From Actinomycetota bacterium (GTDB lineage Bacteria > Actinomycetota > Acidimicrobiia > Acidimicrobiales > Palsa-688): a DNA stretch of 64,000 nucleotides. The DNA is taken from positions 1-64,000 of the forward strand of contig JAJPKN010000009.1 of assembly GCA_021323695.1 (NCBI GenBank). The letters are read 5' to 3'. The notes under the pieces were generated by a model that saw only the letters and a program-made list of their open reading frames with translations, was not told the DNA's origin and made no database searches. A program made the translations under genes and the position numbers. Shown here piece after piece: positions 18,037-26,411 of this stretch. Numbering within the stretch: position 1 is the stretch's first letter; the number at the start of each line of letters is the position of its first letter.

Positions 18037-18841
18037 GAGCCGGGGCGCCCCTTTCGGCCCTAGGGGGCGGCGGGGTGCTGACCACGGCCGCCTGGGCGGC
18101 CAGCAGCTGCGAGATCCCCTTGCCCGCCAACGCCAGCATCTCGTCGAGCTCGCTCCTGGAAAAGGGCCGGCCCTCGGCGGTCCCCTGGAGCTCCACCAAG
18201 CCCCCAGAGCCGGTCATGACCACGTTGAGGTCCACGTCGGCTCCCGCGTCCTCTGCGTAGCACAGGTCCAGCCGGGGCTGGCCGCCGACGATGCCCACCG
18301 ACACCGCGCCACAGGCCTCCCGGACGGGCTGGGCACCCAACCGGCCAGCGGCCACCATGCGCGTGCAGGCGTCGTGGAGCGCCACCCAGGCCCCTACGAT
18401 GCTGGCGGTACGGGTACCGCCATCGGCTTGGAGCACGTCGCAGTCCAAGGTGACCTGCTGGTCGGCCAGGGCGTACAGGTCGGTGACGGCACGCAGGCTG
18501 CGCCCTATGAGCCGCTGGATCTCCTGGGTCCGGCCCGACTGGCGGCCCCGGGCGGCTTCCCGGTCTACCCGTTCGGGGGAAGAACCCGGGAGCATCGAGT
18601 ACTCGGCGGTCACCCAGCCCCGGCCGCTCCCCTTCAGCCAGCGCGGCACCTCTTCGGCGAACGAGGCGGTGCAGAGCACCGCCGTCCGGCCCATCCGTAC
18701 CAGCACCGACCCAGGCGCGAACTCGGTGAAGTCCCGCACCAGCTCGACCGGCCGCAGCTCGTCGGGGCCCCGCCCATCGGGGCGGGCGCTGGCTGACGCT
18801 CCTTCCGGGCGCCGCCCGGCGCCGGCCTCGCCCCCGGTCAT
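18029..18841 (-). CDS. rph: Ribonuclease PH
   Basis: A 270-residue 3'-5' phosphorolytic exoribonuclease that trims tRNA 3' ends. It contains [15 protein letters not shown], the basic [20 protein letters not shown] phosphate-binding helix and [12 protein letters not shown]. The first 25 residues (Gly/Ala/Arg-rich) are probably disordered. It lies between the MBL hydrolase and rdgB in the conserved order. Confidence 0.95.
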   Translation of the reverse strand: MTGGEAGAGRRPEGASASARPDGRGPDELRPVELVRDFTEFAPGSVLVRMGRTAVLCTASFAEEVPRWLKGSGRGWVTAEYSMLPGSSPERVDREAARGRQSGRTQEIQRLIGRSLRAVTDLYALADQQVTLDCDVLQADGGTRTASIVGAWVALHDACTRMVAAGRLGAQPVREACGAVSVGIVGGQPRLDLCYAEDAGADVDLNVVMTGSGGLVELQGTAEGRPFSRSELDEMLALAGKGISQLLAAQAAVVSTPPPPRAERGAPARG

Positions 18842-18862
18842 GACGCCCCTGCGGCCCTGACG

Positions 18863-18935
18863 ACCGTCACCGGGCCGCCCACCGTCACCGGGCCGCCCAC
18901 CGTCCCCACCGTCACCAGGCCACCCCCGTCACCAG
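18863..18935. repeat. Short tandem repeat in an intergenic gap
   Basis: The 18-base unit accgtcaccgggccgccc occurs perfectly at 18863-18880 and 18881-18898, then decays into related accgtc/caccagg blocks up to the MBL gene stop. No reading frame is evident. It separates rph from the upstream MBL gene. Confidence 0.6.
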
Positions 18936-18936
18936 G

Positions 18937-19692
18937 TCATATTGCCCAAGTCCGGCCCACGCCTGCCAGTTCCACCGGCCGGCCAAAGGCCGCCGCTGCC
19001 TCCGCCCTGGACTTCTCGCGGTCGACCGGGGGGGGCACGTGGGTGATCACCAGGCGTTCGGCCCCCGCCCCGGCCGCGGTGGTGCCCGCCTGACGGGCGC
19101 TCATGTGGGGCATGGTCCCCTCGCTGCCAGCCGTCAGGGACGCCTCCACCAGCGCCAGGTTGATGCCTTCGCCCAGGCTGGCCAGCTGCCAGCCGGGGCC
19201 GGAATCAGCCGAGTAGGCAAGGGCCCGCCCGCCTGCCTCCACCCGCGAGGCCAAGGTCTCAACCGGGTGGTCGGTGCGGGACCAGTACCAGTGGAAAGGC
19301 CCGATCTGTGCCTTGTCCCCGTCCGACACCACCCGCCAGTCGAACGTCCCGTCGCGCTTGTCGCTCACCACCAGCTCACGCAGGCCCTCCGGGGCGTACA
19401 CGGGGAACCCCCTCCGCCCGAGGAAGTAGCGCAGTGCCACGTACAGGCCTTCCAGGTCGCTCCAGTGGTCCGGGTGCTCGTGGCTCACCACGGCGGCACC
19501 CAGTTCGTGCAAGCCCACGTGGGTCTGCAAGCTGGCCAGCGTGCCCGAACCAGCGTCCATCAAGGTGGAAAAGCCCGCCGAGCGCAGCAAGTACCCGCTG
19601 CAGGCACCACCCGGGCCGGGGTAGCTGCCGTCACAGCCGAGGACGGTCAGGGTGAAACCCTCCCCCCTGGCCGCCCCGGGGGCCGTCAGCAC
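18937..19692 (-). CDS. MBL-fold metallohydrolase (Rv1339-like)
   Basis: A 251-residue metallo-beta-lactamase-fold hydrolase. The metal motif is VSHEHPDHWSDLEG, with further ligands in AYSADSGPG and VITHVPPP. It belongs to the RNase Z-like branch found between murI and rph in actinobacteria; the mycobacterial member has been linked to cyclic-nucleotide phosphodiesterase activity. It overlaps the end of murI by seven bases. Confidence 0.85.
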   Translation of the reverse strand: MLTAPGAARGEGFTLTVLGCDGSYPGPGGACSGYLLRSAGFSTLMDAGSGTLASLQTHVGLHELGAAVVSHEHPDHWSDLEGLYVALRYFLGRRGFPVYAPEGLRELVVSDKRDGTFDWRVVSDGDKAQIGPFHWYWSRTDHPVETLASRVEAGGRALAYSADSGPGWQLASLGEGINLALVEASLTAGSEGTMPHMSARQAGTTAAGAGAERLVITHVPPPVDREKSRAEAAAAFGRPVELAGVGRTWAI

Positions 19693-20714
19693 TCGGCCGT
19701 CCCCCCCTCGGTCGCCACTGCGCTCAGCACCGGGGACGCCTCGGGGGCGCCAGCTTGCCCGCCCGGGGCTGGGGACGGCTCCGGGCCGCCAACCTTCCCG
19801 CCCGGGACTGGGGACGGCTCCGGGCCACGGCCGGAGCGCGCGGCTAGGCGGCCCGGCACGGTCCTTGCACCGCCCAGGGCCGGGGCGGCACCTGCCTCGG
19901 GCTCCCAGTGTTCGACCCGGTCCAGTTCGGGGCCGAACAGGCGCCGCCCCAAGCGGACAAAGGCGGCCACGTCGCCAGAGGAGATCCAGGTGTGCTCGCC
20001 GCCCCCCACCGCTCGCCGTCCCAGCCCCGTCTCCAGCAACAGGTCGCGCACCTCGAAGGCCGTCTCATCGGCCGAGCTGACCAGCACCACCTGGGGCCCC
20101 ATTACCTCTCCTATAGTGCGTGCCAAGTAAGGGTAGTGGGTGCAGCCGAGCAACAGGGAGTCCACGCCTGCGGCCCGCACCGGTGCCAGCAACCGTTCGG
20201 CCAGCACCAGGGCCTCGTCGCTACGTTCCTCGCCTCTTTCCACCAGCTCGACGAAGCCGGGGCAGGCGGCGCAGGTCAGCCTGACCGGCCGGCCGCTGGC
20301 AGTGAGGGCACGGCGGGCTTGGACGGCTCTTTGGTACGCGCCCGACGAGATCGTCCCCACCGTGCCGATGACGCCTACCCGGCCCGTCTCGGTGACCGAG
20401 AGCAAGGCTCTCACCCCCGGGCTGATGACGCCCATGATGGGGACGTCGAACTCGTAGCGCAGGTCGTCCAGGGCCGCCGCCGTTGCCGTGTTGCAGGCGA
20501 CCACCACCAGCTTCACGTCGTGCTCCTCCACCAGCTTCCGGGTGATCTGGCGGGCAAAGGCCCGGACCTCGCCCAGGGGCCGGGAACCGTAAGGGTAGCG
20601 CCCGGTGTCGCCCACGTACACCAGGTTCTCCGCCGGCAGCAGGTCGATCACCGCCCGGGCCACGGTGAGCCCACCGAAGCCGCTGTCGAACATGCCTATG
20701 GGCCTGTCGTCCAC
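19686..20714 (-). CDS. murI: Glutamate racemase with repetitive C-terminal extension
   Basis: A cofactor-independent racemase making D-glutamate for peptidoglycan. IGMFDSGFGGLTVARA opens the enzyme; the two catalytic Cys are in VVACNTATAAA and LLGCTHYPYL. The enzyme core ends near residue 265; the final 75 residues are a Pro/Gly-rich tail of GPEPSP-type repeats, absent from typical family members. GTG 20714 gives the usual N-terminus; longer upstream frames are unlike the family. Confidence 0.93.
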   Translation of the reverse strand: MDDRPIGMFDSGFGGLTVARAVIDLLPAENLVYVGDTGRYPYGSRPLGEVRAFARQITRKLVEEHDVKLVVVACNTATAAALDDLRYEFDVPIMGVISPGVRALLSVTETGRVGVIGTVGTISSGAYQRAVQARRALTASGRPVRLTCAACPGFVELVERGEERSDEALVLAERLLAPVRAAGVDSLLLGCTHYPYLARTIGEVMGPQVVLVSSADETAFEVRDLLLETGLGRRAVGGGEHTWISSGDVAAFVRLGRRLFGPELDRVEHWEPEAGAAPALGGARTVPGRLAARSGRGPEPSPVPGGKVGGPEPSPAPGGQAGAPEASPVLSAVATEGGTAEC

Positions 20715-20820
20715 GCCACGAGAGCCTAGGGCGTGGCCCCCGGGGCCCAGGGCACGGCCCTGAGGCTCCCTGCCAGGCCAGGGCCCCGACAGGCGGCCCA
20801 GACGTGGGCGGGACCTAGTT

Positions 20821-20923
20821 GGGAGGTGGTTGGGCCCGCCTACCTCCCGGCATAGAGCACGAAAACGCTCCTGCCACCCCACTTCCCCACCTTTGTGGTC
20901 AGCCCCGCCTCCCTGCACCAACT
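20821..20923 (+). repeat. Hairpin-rich 103-base element, copy A
   Basis: Copy A of a 103-base sequence that recurs at 24180-24282 with two mismatches. It can form three consecutive hairpins: GGGAGGT (20821-20827) with ACCTCCC (20842-20848); GGCA/TGCC (20849-20852, 20872-20875) enclosing GAGC/GCTC; and CCAC/GTGG (20887-20890, 20895-20898). Both differences fall outside the stems. It lies in the gap between murI and the SQR gene, 235 bases upstream of the latter. It may be an RNA leader, a protein-binding site or a small repeat element; direction is unproven. Confidence 0.8.
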
Positions 20924-20969
20924 ACCTGCCTACGAAGGGCAAGGACAACGGTCACTGCACGGTAGTTGG
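20918..20969. promoter_or_regulatory. Inverted repeat in the murI-SQR gap
   Basis: Perfect nine-base arms, CCAACTACC (20918-20926) and GGTAGTTGG (20961-20969), the first overlapping the end of copy A. It lies in the 443-base gap between divergent murI and the SQR gene, which must hold the promoters of both. No clear -35/-10 pair could be assigned. The rest of the gap shows no gene. Confidence 0.45.
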
Positions 20970-21157
20970 CTTGGGGGGCCACCTGGCCCGTTTGGTTGGG
21001 CCGAAGGCTACGGAACGGCGAGCCATAGGGCACATCGGCCCTTGCCGAAGGGCCATATGTCCCTGGACGCAAGCTTCTTAGCCAGCCGACCATGTGACGT
21101 GATGCACAGGCTCTTCCTCGACAAGGAAAGGCACCCCGACAAGCCAAGGAGCACGAG

Positions 21158-22396
21158 GTGAACCGACTGCTCATCCTCGGTGGAGGTACTGCGGGGACGA
21201 CGGTCGCCAACCGGCTGCGCAAGAGGCTCGACCCCTCTGCGTGGAAGATCACCGTCGTCGACAAGGACGACAACCATGTCTACCAGCCTGGGCAGCTGTT
21301 CATCCCCTTCGGCACCTACCGGGCTCGGGACCTGGTCAAGCCCCGTAGGCGTTTCATCGGCGACGGCATAGACCTCGTCTTCGGGGAGGTAGACCGGGTG
21401 GACACCGACGCCGCCAGAGTGTTCCTCACCGACGACAGGGAGCTCCCGTACGACTACCTTGTCATCGCCACCGGGGCTACGCCCAGGCCGGACCAGACAG
21501 AGGGCATGGTTGGGAACGAGTTCCGCAAGAGCATCCACGAGTTTTACACCTACGAGGGTGCTGTTGCCCTGGCAGACAAGCTCGCCGACTGGGAAGGAGG
21601 CCGGATGGTCGTGCACATCGTCGACATGCCCATCAAGTGCCCCGTCGCGCCCCTCGAGTTCACCTTCCTGGCCGAGGCCTTCTTCGCCGAGCGTGGTATG
21701 CGCGACCGGGTCGAGATCGTCTACGCGACCCCCTTGGAGGGCGCCTTCACCAAGCCGGTCGCCTCCAAGTACCTGGGCGCCATCCTCGAGGAACGCAAGG
21801 TCACTATCGAGGGCGACTTCGCTACGGAGCGGGTCGACCCCGCCAACAAGACGCTCGTGTCCTTCGACGAGCGGGAGATCCCCTTCGACCTGCTGGTCAC
21901 GGTCCCGCTCAATATGGGCGCCGACTACATCGCCCGTTCGGGGCTCGGCGACGACCTCAACTTCGTGCCCGTCGACAGGCACACCCTGCTGTCCAAGGCG
22001 CACGACAACATCTTCGCCATCGGCGACGCTTCCGACATCCCGACCTCCAAGGCGGGTTCGGTGGCCCACTTCTCCGTCGAGCTCTTCGAGGACAACTTCG
22101 TCAACCACGCCCATGGCCGCCCGATGACGCGGCCGTTCGACGGGCACGCCAACTGCTTCATCGCATCGGGGCACGGGAAGGGCTTGCTCATCGACTTCAA
22201 CTACGACACAGAGCCACTTCCCGGCAAGTACCCCTTGCCTGGTCTCGGGCCGTTCACCCTGCTCAGGGAGTCCGAGGCGAACTACTGGGGCAAGATGCTC
22301 TTCCGGTGGGTTTACTGGAACCTACTGCTGCCCGGGAAGCAACTGCCGTTCGAGCCTTTGATGTCGATGGCAGGCAAAGAGACAGAGGAGCTGTGA
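21158..22396 (+). CDS. sqr: Sulfide:quinone oxidoreductase-like flavoprotein
   Basis: A 412-residue FAD protein. The dinucleotide loop is LLILGGGTAGTTVANRL, followed by NHVYQPGQLFIPFG, a motif typical of SQR, and IFAIGDASDIPTSKAG for FAD. Two Cys remain, C161 (MPIKCPVAP) and C333, matching the two redox Cys held essential in SQR. The C-terminus carries hydrophobic patches suited to membrane docking. GTG 21158 follows aaggag by seven bases. SQR oxidises sulfide to sulfane sulfur with quinone reduction; a role on another sulfur substrate is possible. First gene of the sulfur cluster. Confidence 0.85.
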   Translation: MNRLLILGGGTAGTTVANRLRKRLDPSAWKITVVDKDDNHVYQPGQLFIPFGTYRARDLVKPRRRFIGDGIDLVFGEVDRVDTDAARVFLTDDRELPYDYLVIATGATPRPDQTEGMVGNEFRKSIHEFYTYEGAVALADKLADWEGGRMVVHIVDMPIKCPVAPLEFTFLAEAFFAERGMRDRVEIVYATPLEGAFTKPVASKYLGAILEERKVTIEGDFATERVDPANKTLVSFDEREIPFDLLVTVPLNMGADYIARSGLGDDLNFVPVDRHTLLSKAHDNIFAIGDASDIPTSKAGSVAHFSVELFEDNFVNHAHGRPMTRPFDGHANCFIASGHGKGLLIDFNYDTEPLPGKYPLPGLGPFTLLRESEANYWGKMLFRWVYWNLLLPGKQLPFEPLMSMAGKETEEL

Positions 22397-22401
22397 GGAC
22401 C

Positions 22402-23172
22402 ATGGCGCCGGCTCCTATCACCACGTACGGCGGGTTCGCCGCGGCAGGTCCCGGGTCGGTCGAGGAGCGCCTTGACCGGCTTGCCCTCCAGCTCGACTAC
22501 CTGACCGGCGAGCTCCAGAGGCAGCGCCACCAGCGCGAACGTTGGCAGGAGCTCGTCGACGACCTGTCGCCCCTGGTCGAACAGGCCATGGGCTCGGCCA
22601 TCAACCATCTTGCCGAGGACGAGTGCCAGTTCAGTGAGCTGTGGAAGCTTGCCCACACCTTCGTGCAGAACGCCGCCGTGCTTGAGGCATGGATCGGGCC
22701 GCTCCGGGCGATGTCAGCCCTGGCCGACGAGCTGGGCCCGCTCGCAGCACCGGCCGTGTCGAGCCTGAACGACAAGCTCCAGCAACTGGACGAACGCGGC
22801 TATTTCCGGTTCCTTCGTGAGGCAGCCGCGCTCGTCGACAAGGTCGTCACGTCCTTCACCGAGCAAGACGTGCGGCTCCTCGGAGAAAACATCGTCTTGA
22901 TCCTGCAGACCGTGAAACAGATGACCCAGCCTGAGGTCATGAGCCTGCTGGGCCGTACGGCCCTGGCCGTCCAAGAAGACGACAGCGACGGGGCGGGCGA
23001 GCCGCCATCGTTCCTGGCGCTGGTCAAGCAGATGCGGGACCCCCGAGTCCGGCGGGGGTTAGCGCGCTTGGTGGCGACGCTGCGGGCGGTCGGTGCAGAA
23101 AGCCCAGCTCGGCCTGCGGGGCTCCCGCAGGCGACAGCCCCGCAGGAGAAGCTGCCAACGGCCAGCCGCTAG
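22402..23172 (+). CDS. DUF1641 protein
   Basis: A 256-residue, mostly helical protein with no predicted export signal. Its C-terminal half (YFRFLREAAALVDKVV; LLGENIVLILQTVKQMTQPEV) matches DUF1641, a family often encoded next to SQR-like or formate-dehydrogenase-like flavoenzymes. It starts five bases after the SQR gene. It probably serves as a partner or membrane adaptor for that enzyme; biochemistry is unknown. Confidence 0.75.
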   Translation: MAPAPITTYGGFAAAGPGSVEERLDRLALQLDYLTGELQRQRHQRERWQELVDDLSPLVEQAMGSAINHLAEDECQFSELWKLAHTFVQNAAVLEAWIGPLRAMSALADELGPLAAPAVSSLNDKLQQLDERGYFRFLREAAALVDKVVTSFTEQDVRLLGENIVLILQTVKQMTQPEVMSLLGRTALAVQEDDSDGAGEPPSFLALVKQMRDPRVRRGLARLVATLRAVGAESPARPAGLPQATAPQEKLPTASR

Positions 23173-23188
23173 GGGAGGAGGTACGGAA

Positions 23189-23503
23189 ATGCCAGTGGCG
23201 ACTATCAACGGTAGCGAAGTCCAAGTCGACGACGAGGGCTTCCTTGCGAACCCCGACCAGTGGAACGAAGAGCTCGCTGAGGCCCTCGCTTCCCAGATCG
23301 GCATAAACCTGACCGCCGAGCATTGGAAGGCGGTCCGCTTCTTGCGCGACGACTTCAAGCAAACAGGAGAGACGCCGACAATACGCAGGATCTCGGCGGG
23401 CACTGGCATCGACATCAAGACGCTCTTCGTCCTGTTCCCGAAGAAGCCGGCTAAGAAGATGGCCTATATAGCGGGCCTGCCTAAGCCCCGTGGTTGCGTG
23501 TGA
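23189..23503 (+). CDS. TusE/DsrC-family sulfur carrier, single C-terminal Cys
   Basis: A 104-residue DsrC-fold protein. DDEGFLANPDQWNEELAEALA and GLPKPRGCV are diagnostic. Full DsrC has two Cys in its C-terminal arm; here the penultimate CysA is present, but the position eleven residues before it (CysB) is Ala in KMAYIAGLPKPRGC. This is the TusE-like condition, in which the single Cys carries a persulfide rather than forming a trisulfide. A strong ggggaggaggt site precedes ATG 23189. It likely takes sulfur from a DsrE/TusA partner encoded beside it. Confidence 0.88.
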   Translation: MPVATINGSEVQVDDEGFLANPDQWNEELAEALASQIGINLTAEHWKAVRFLRDDFKQTGETPTIRRISAGTGIDIKTLFVLFPKKPAKKMAYIAGLPKPRGCV

Positions 23504-23547
23504 GCACGGGCAGTGGACAATGGGATGCCGGAAAGGGGCACACGGAG

Positions 23548-24057
23548 ATGACCGAGCCAAAACCAGCGCCCGTCCCGGACTTCGGTGACGACAGCGAGGC
23601 GGGCAGGAAGCTCGCCATTATTTGTTCCAAGGGCAGCCTCGACATGGCGTACCCGGCGCTCGTCCTCGGCAACGCGGCGCTCGGCGAAGGGGTCGAAGTC
23701 CATCTCTTCTTCACGTTCTGGGGCTTCGACATCATCACGAAGAAGCGGATGCACAACCTCAAGTTCACGCCAGTCGGCAACACTGCGGCCCACGTACCCC
23801 AGCCCGTCGCTGCCTTACCGGGGATAACCGCTGTGGCGACCTCGATGATGAAGAAGCAGATAGCCGACATAGGCGTCCCCGCAGTCGGAGAGTTCCTCGA
23901 CCAGATTGTGGCTTCGGGCGGGCACTTGTGGGCGTGCAGGATGTCAGCCGACATGATGAAGCTGCGCATGGAAGACCTCTACGACGCCGTCGAGGGGATA
24001 ATCAACGCATCCGACTTCATCGAGATGACCGCCGGGGCACAGCTCCTGTTCATCTGA
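23548..24057 (+). CDS. DsrE2-type sulfurtransferase-like protein
   Basis: About 169 residues of the DsrE/F-like family, DsrE2 subgroup. KLAIICSKGSLDMAYPALVL starts the Rossmann-like fold, VHLFFTFWGFDII continues it and LWACRMSADMM provides the conserved Cys candidate. Starts at GTG 23500 or ATG 23548 are possible; ATG has a ggaaagggg site ten bases away. It ends the first transcript. DsrE2 proteins are thought to donate or hold persulfide sulfur next to TusA. Confidence 0.82.
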   Translation: MTEPKPAPVPDFGDDSEAGRKLAIICSKGSLDMAYPALVLGNAALGEGVEVHLFFTFWGFDIITKKRMHNLKFTPVGNTAAHVPQPVAALPGITAVATSMMKKQIADIGVPAVGEFLDQIVASGGHLWACRMSADMMKLRMEDLYDAVEGIINASDFIEMTAGAQLLFI

Positions 24058-24179
24058 GCTCGGCCCAGCAGGGCTGCCCCGGCACGGTCCTGGCACAGAC
24101 GGGCAGGCCTCCGGCGTCCAGGGCACCGCCCTAGACGCCCCCGGTGGCAGGGTGAAGGCCAGGTGGTCGGGAGGTGGCC

Positions 24180-24282
24180 GGGAGGTGGTTGGGCCCGCCT
24201 ACCTCCCGGCATAGAGCACGAAAACGCTCCTGCCACGCCACTTCCCCACCTTTGTGGTTAGCCCCGCCTCCCTGCACCAACT
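24180..24282 (+). repeat. Hairpin-rich 103-base element, copy B
   Basis: Copy B, matching 20821-20923 at 101 of 103 positions, with all three stems kept. It lies 43 bases upstream of the second DsrE2 gene, within the 267-base gap between the two halves of the sulfur cluster. That gap holds no gene. Placement ahead of each transcription half suggests coordinated control (inference). Confidence 0.8.
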
Positions 24283-24324
24283 GCCCTAGACGGTTGGGAC
24301 GTTGGGCCCTACGCGGCCCAGGTT

Positions 24325-24999
24325 GTGAAGCTGTTCACTTACCCCATGGGGTATACGTCCGAAGCCGGCAAGGCCCTCCTAGACGAAGGACAAGCCCGCC
24401 AGGTCGTCCTGGGAGAAGCCCAGCGGGCCGCAACCGAGGCTGCCAGAGAGGCCGTCCAGGCCGTCCAAGGCGACGCCATCCGTGCCATCGTGCGCGAGGA
24501 ACTGGAGGTGGCCCTCAAGCAGGACCAGGCGGCCAAGACCGCGAGCATCATCGCCTCCAAAGGCACCTTGGACTGGGCCTACCCGCCCCTCATCCTCGCC
24601 ACCACGGCAGCCGCGTCCGGCATGGCCACCTCGGTCTTTTTCACCTTCTACGGCCTCAACATCATCCACAAGGACTTCGAGCGCCTCCTCAAGGTGTCAC
24701 CTCTTGGCAACCCGGCCATGCCTATGCCCGTCCCGGTGCCCAACCTCGTGCTCGGCGCACCGGGGATGGGCGCCTTGGCCACGAAGATGATGAGGGCCAA
24801 GTTCGCGGCGAGGAACGTGGCCACCATCGGAGACCTGCTCGGCTCGGCCCGAGAGCTGGACGTGCGCCTCATCGCCTGCCAGATGACGATGGACGTGTTC
24901 GGCTACAAGCCTGAGGATTTCATCGAAGGAGTCACCTTTGGCGGTGCCGCCGCCTTCCTGGCCGAGGCCCGCCGCTCGCACTTGACGCTGTTCGTCTAA
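24325..24999 (+). CDS. DsrE2-type protein with N-terminal helical extension
   Basis: A 224-residue DsrE2 homologue. Residues 1-70 are an Ala/Glu-rich helix ahead of the fold; the domain begins TASIIASKGTLDWAYPPLIL and contains VFFTFYGLNIIHKD, with Cys in IACQMTMDVFG. It resembles the DsrE2 gene 270 bases upstream but is more diverged. GTG 24325 or ATG 24346 may start it. First gene after repeat copy B. Confidence 0.82.
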   Translation: MKLFTYPMGYTSEAGKALLDEGQARQVVLGEAQRAATEAAREAVQAVQGDAIRAIVREELEVALKQDQAAKTASIIASKGTLDWAYPPLILATTAAASGMATSVFFTFYGLNIIHKDFERLLKVSPLGNPAMPMPVPVPNLVLGAPGMGALATKMMRAKFAARNVATIGDLLGSARELDVRLIACQMTMDVFGYKPEDFIEGVTFGGAAAFLAEARRSHLTLFV

Positions 25000-25009
25000 A
25001 GGAGGCCAA

Positions 25010-25324
25010 ATGGCTACAGCACAGGCACCGTCCCCCGGGCCCACGGCCCAGCCCCCGGCCCCCGACGGCCCGGCCCCCGACGGCCAAGCCGAACCGGGAG
25101 CCGACATAGTCGTCGACGCCCGAGGGCTCCTATGCCCCATGCCCGTGGTCCGTACCGCCAAAGCGGCCAAGCAGCTGCAACCCGGGCAGGTCCTGAAGCT
25201 GTTGGCCACCGACCCAGGCTCGATCGCGGACATCCCGGCCTGGGCGGAGACCACCGGCAACCGGGTCGTCACCTGGCGCCAGGCGGAAGGGGCCATCACG
25301 TTCTGGGTACGCAAGGAGGCCTGA
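25010..25324 (+). CDS. tusA: TusA-family sulfur carrier
   Basis: A 104-residue TusA-type protein. DARGLLCPMPVVRTAK holds the CPxP motif with the persulfide Cys. A Pro/Gly/Ala-rich leader of about 28 residues precedes the fold. An aaaggaggcc site stands just before ATG. It lies between two DsrE-family genes and so is likely to shuttle sulfane sulfur between them. Confidence 0.9.
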   Translation: MATAQAPSPGPTAQPPAPDGPAPDGQAEPGADIVVDARGLLCPMPVVRTAKAAKQLQPGQVLKLLATDPGSIADIPAWAETTGNRVVTWRQAEGAITFWVRKEA

Positions 25325-25327
25325 CCG

Positions 25328-25696
25328 ATGGCAGGACAAGAAAAACTGTTCATCATGGCCACCCACGGGCCGGACCAGCCCGAGCTGGCCACCATACCCT
25401 TCGTCATGGGCGCCGCTGCCCTGGCCGCCGACGTCGAGCTGGTGATGGGGTTCCAGGGCGACGGCTGCCTGCTGGTGAAAAAGGGAGTGGCCCCGACCGT
25501 CCACGCCCCTGAGTTCACCCCCCTGGAGCAGCTGCTCGGGACAGTCCTGGAGCTGGGCGGCAAGCTCCTGGTCTGCTCACCTTGCCTGAAGAGCCGTCAC
25601 CTCGCCCAAGAGGACCTGGTGGACGGCTGCGAGATAGTGGCCGCGGCCCGCTTCGTGGCCGAGGTCACCTCGGCCACCAACGCCCTCACCTATTGA
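25328..25696 (+). CDS. DsrE/DsrF-family protein with CxxC motif
   Basis: A 122-residue DsrE-like protein with FIMATHGPDQPELATIPF at the start and VCSPCLKSRHL near the C-terminus, a CxxC that could form a disulfide or carry sulfur. It starts three bases after tusA. It is a different DsrE subgroup from the two DsrE2 proteins. Presumed cytosolic. Confidence 0.82.
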   Translation: MAGQEKLFIMATHGPDQPELATIPFVMGAAALAADVELVMGFQGDGCLLVKKGVAPTVHAPEFTPLEQLLGTVLELGGKLLVCSPCLKSRHLAQEDLVDGCEIVAAARFVAEVTSATNALTY

Positions 25697-25730
25697 CAAC
25701 CCAAGGACCGGGACCCCAAGGAGGAACCAA

Positions 25731-25997
25731 ATGCCAACAACGATGAACGACGCTGAACTGGCGCAGCTGACGGCCGCCAAGGTCGTGGACGCCCGAGGCG
25801 CAGCCTGCCCCGGGCCGCTGCTGGAAGCCAAGAAGTCGATGGCCGCCGTCAAGGTGGGCGAGGTCCTCGAGCTGTGGTCCAGCGACAGCCAGACCAAAAA
25901 CGACATGGCCGCCTGGGCAACAAAGGTCGGCCATGAGTTCTTGGGTTCTGTGGCCGCCGAAGGCTACGACCGCGTGTTCGTGCGCCGGGGGAAATGA
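25731..25997 (+). CDS. Second TusA-family sulfur carrier
   Basis: An 88-residue TusA with VDARGAACPGPLLEAKK, a CPGP version of the motif. It lacks the leader seen in the first TusA and differs along its whole length, so this is not a recent copy. An aaggagga site precedes ATG. The next gene starts inside its stop (ATGA), coupling it to the MvhD-like and HdrA genes, possibly as their direct sulfur or thiol partner. Confidence 0.9.
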   Translation: MPTTMNDAELAQLTAAKVVDARGAACPGPLLEAKKSMAAVKVGEVLELWSSDSQTKNDMAAWATKVGHEFLGSVAAEGYDRVFVRRGK

Positions 25998-26410
25998 CGA
26001 CAGTGGCCGCCGCCCCGCGAGTGCTGGTCTTTTCGACCAATAACATCTCCGACCCGGGGATAGACCTGGCCGGCAGCTCGCACCTGCACTACCCCCCCGG
26101 GGCGGTGGTCATCAGCCTGCCTTGCACCAGCGGCATAAAGCCGTCGTGGGTGCTCTACGCCTTGCAGCGGGGCTTCGACGGTGTGTTCATCGCCTCCGAC
26201 GGCGACGAGTGCGCTTATCTTCCCGACTGCTCGGAGCGGTCGGCTCGGGTGGTCTCCCAAGCCCAGGCGCTCCTCTCGGAGGCGGGCATCGACGGCCAGC
26301 GGCTCAAGATAGCGGCCATATGCTCGGTGTGCGCAGAACCGTTCGCCAGGCAGATCCGTCAATTTTGCGACGACCTGTCCCGGCTGGGCAGCGGTGAGCT
26401 GGTGGCCTGA
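25994..26410 (+). CDS. MvhD-like hydrogenase iron-sulfur subunit
   Basis: A 138-residue protein of the methyl-viologen-reducing hydrogenase delta-subunit family, which passes electrons to HdrA through an [2Fe-2S] cluster. Cys residues are in LPCTSGIKPSW, DGDECAYLPDCSE and AAICSVCAEPF. It contains FDGVFIASDGDECAY where hydrogenase-linked members have the GADGVLVxGC type. No hydrogenase is encoded nearby, so its electron source may be the GltD-like part of the following gene. Confidence 0.82.
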   Translation: MTTVAAAPRVLVFSTNNISDPGIDLAGSSHLHYPPGAVVISLPCTSGIKPSWVLYALQRGFDGVFIASDGDECAYLPDCSERSARVVSQAQALLSEAGIDGQRLKIAAICSVCAEPFARQIRQFCDDLSRLGSGELVA

Positions 26411-26411
26411 G

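Noticed and set aside
21008-22174. A 388-residue minus-strand frame
   Set aside because: Antisense to the SQR-like gene; no motif, and it would overlap a highly conserved flavoprotein.
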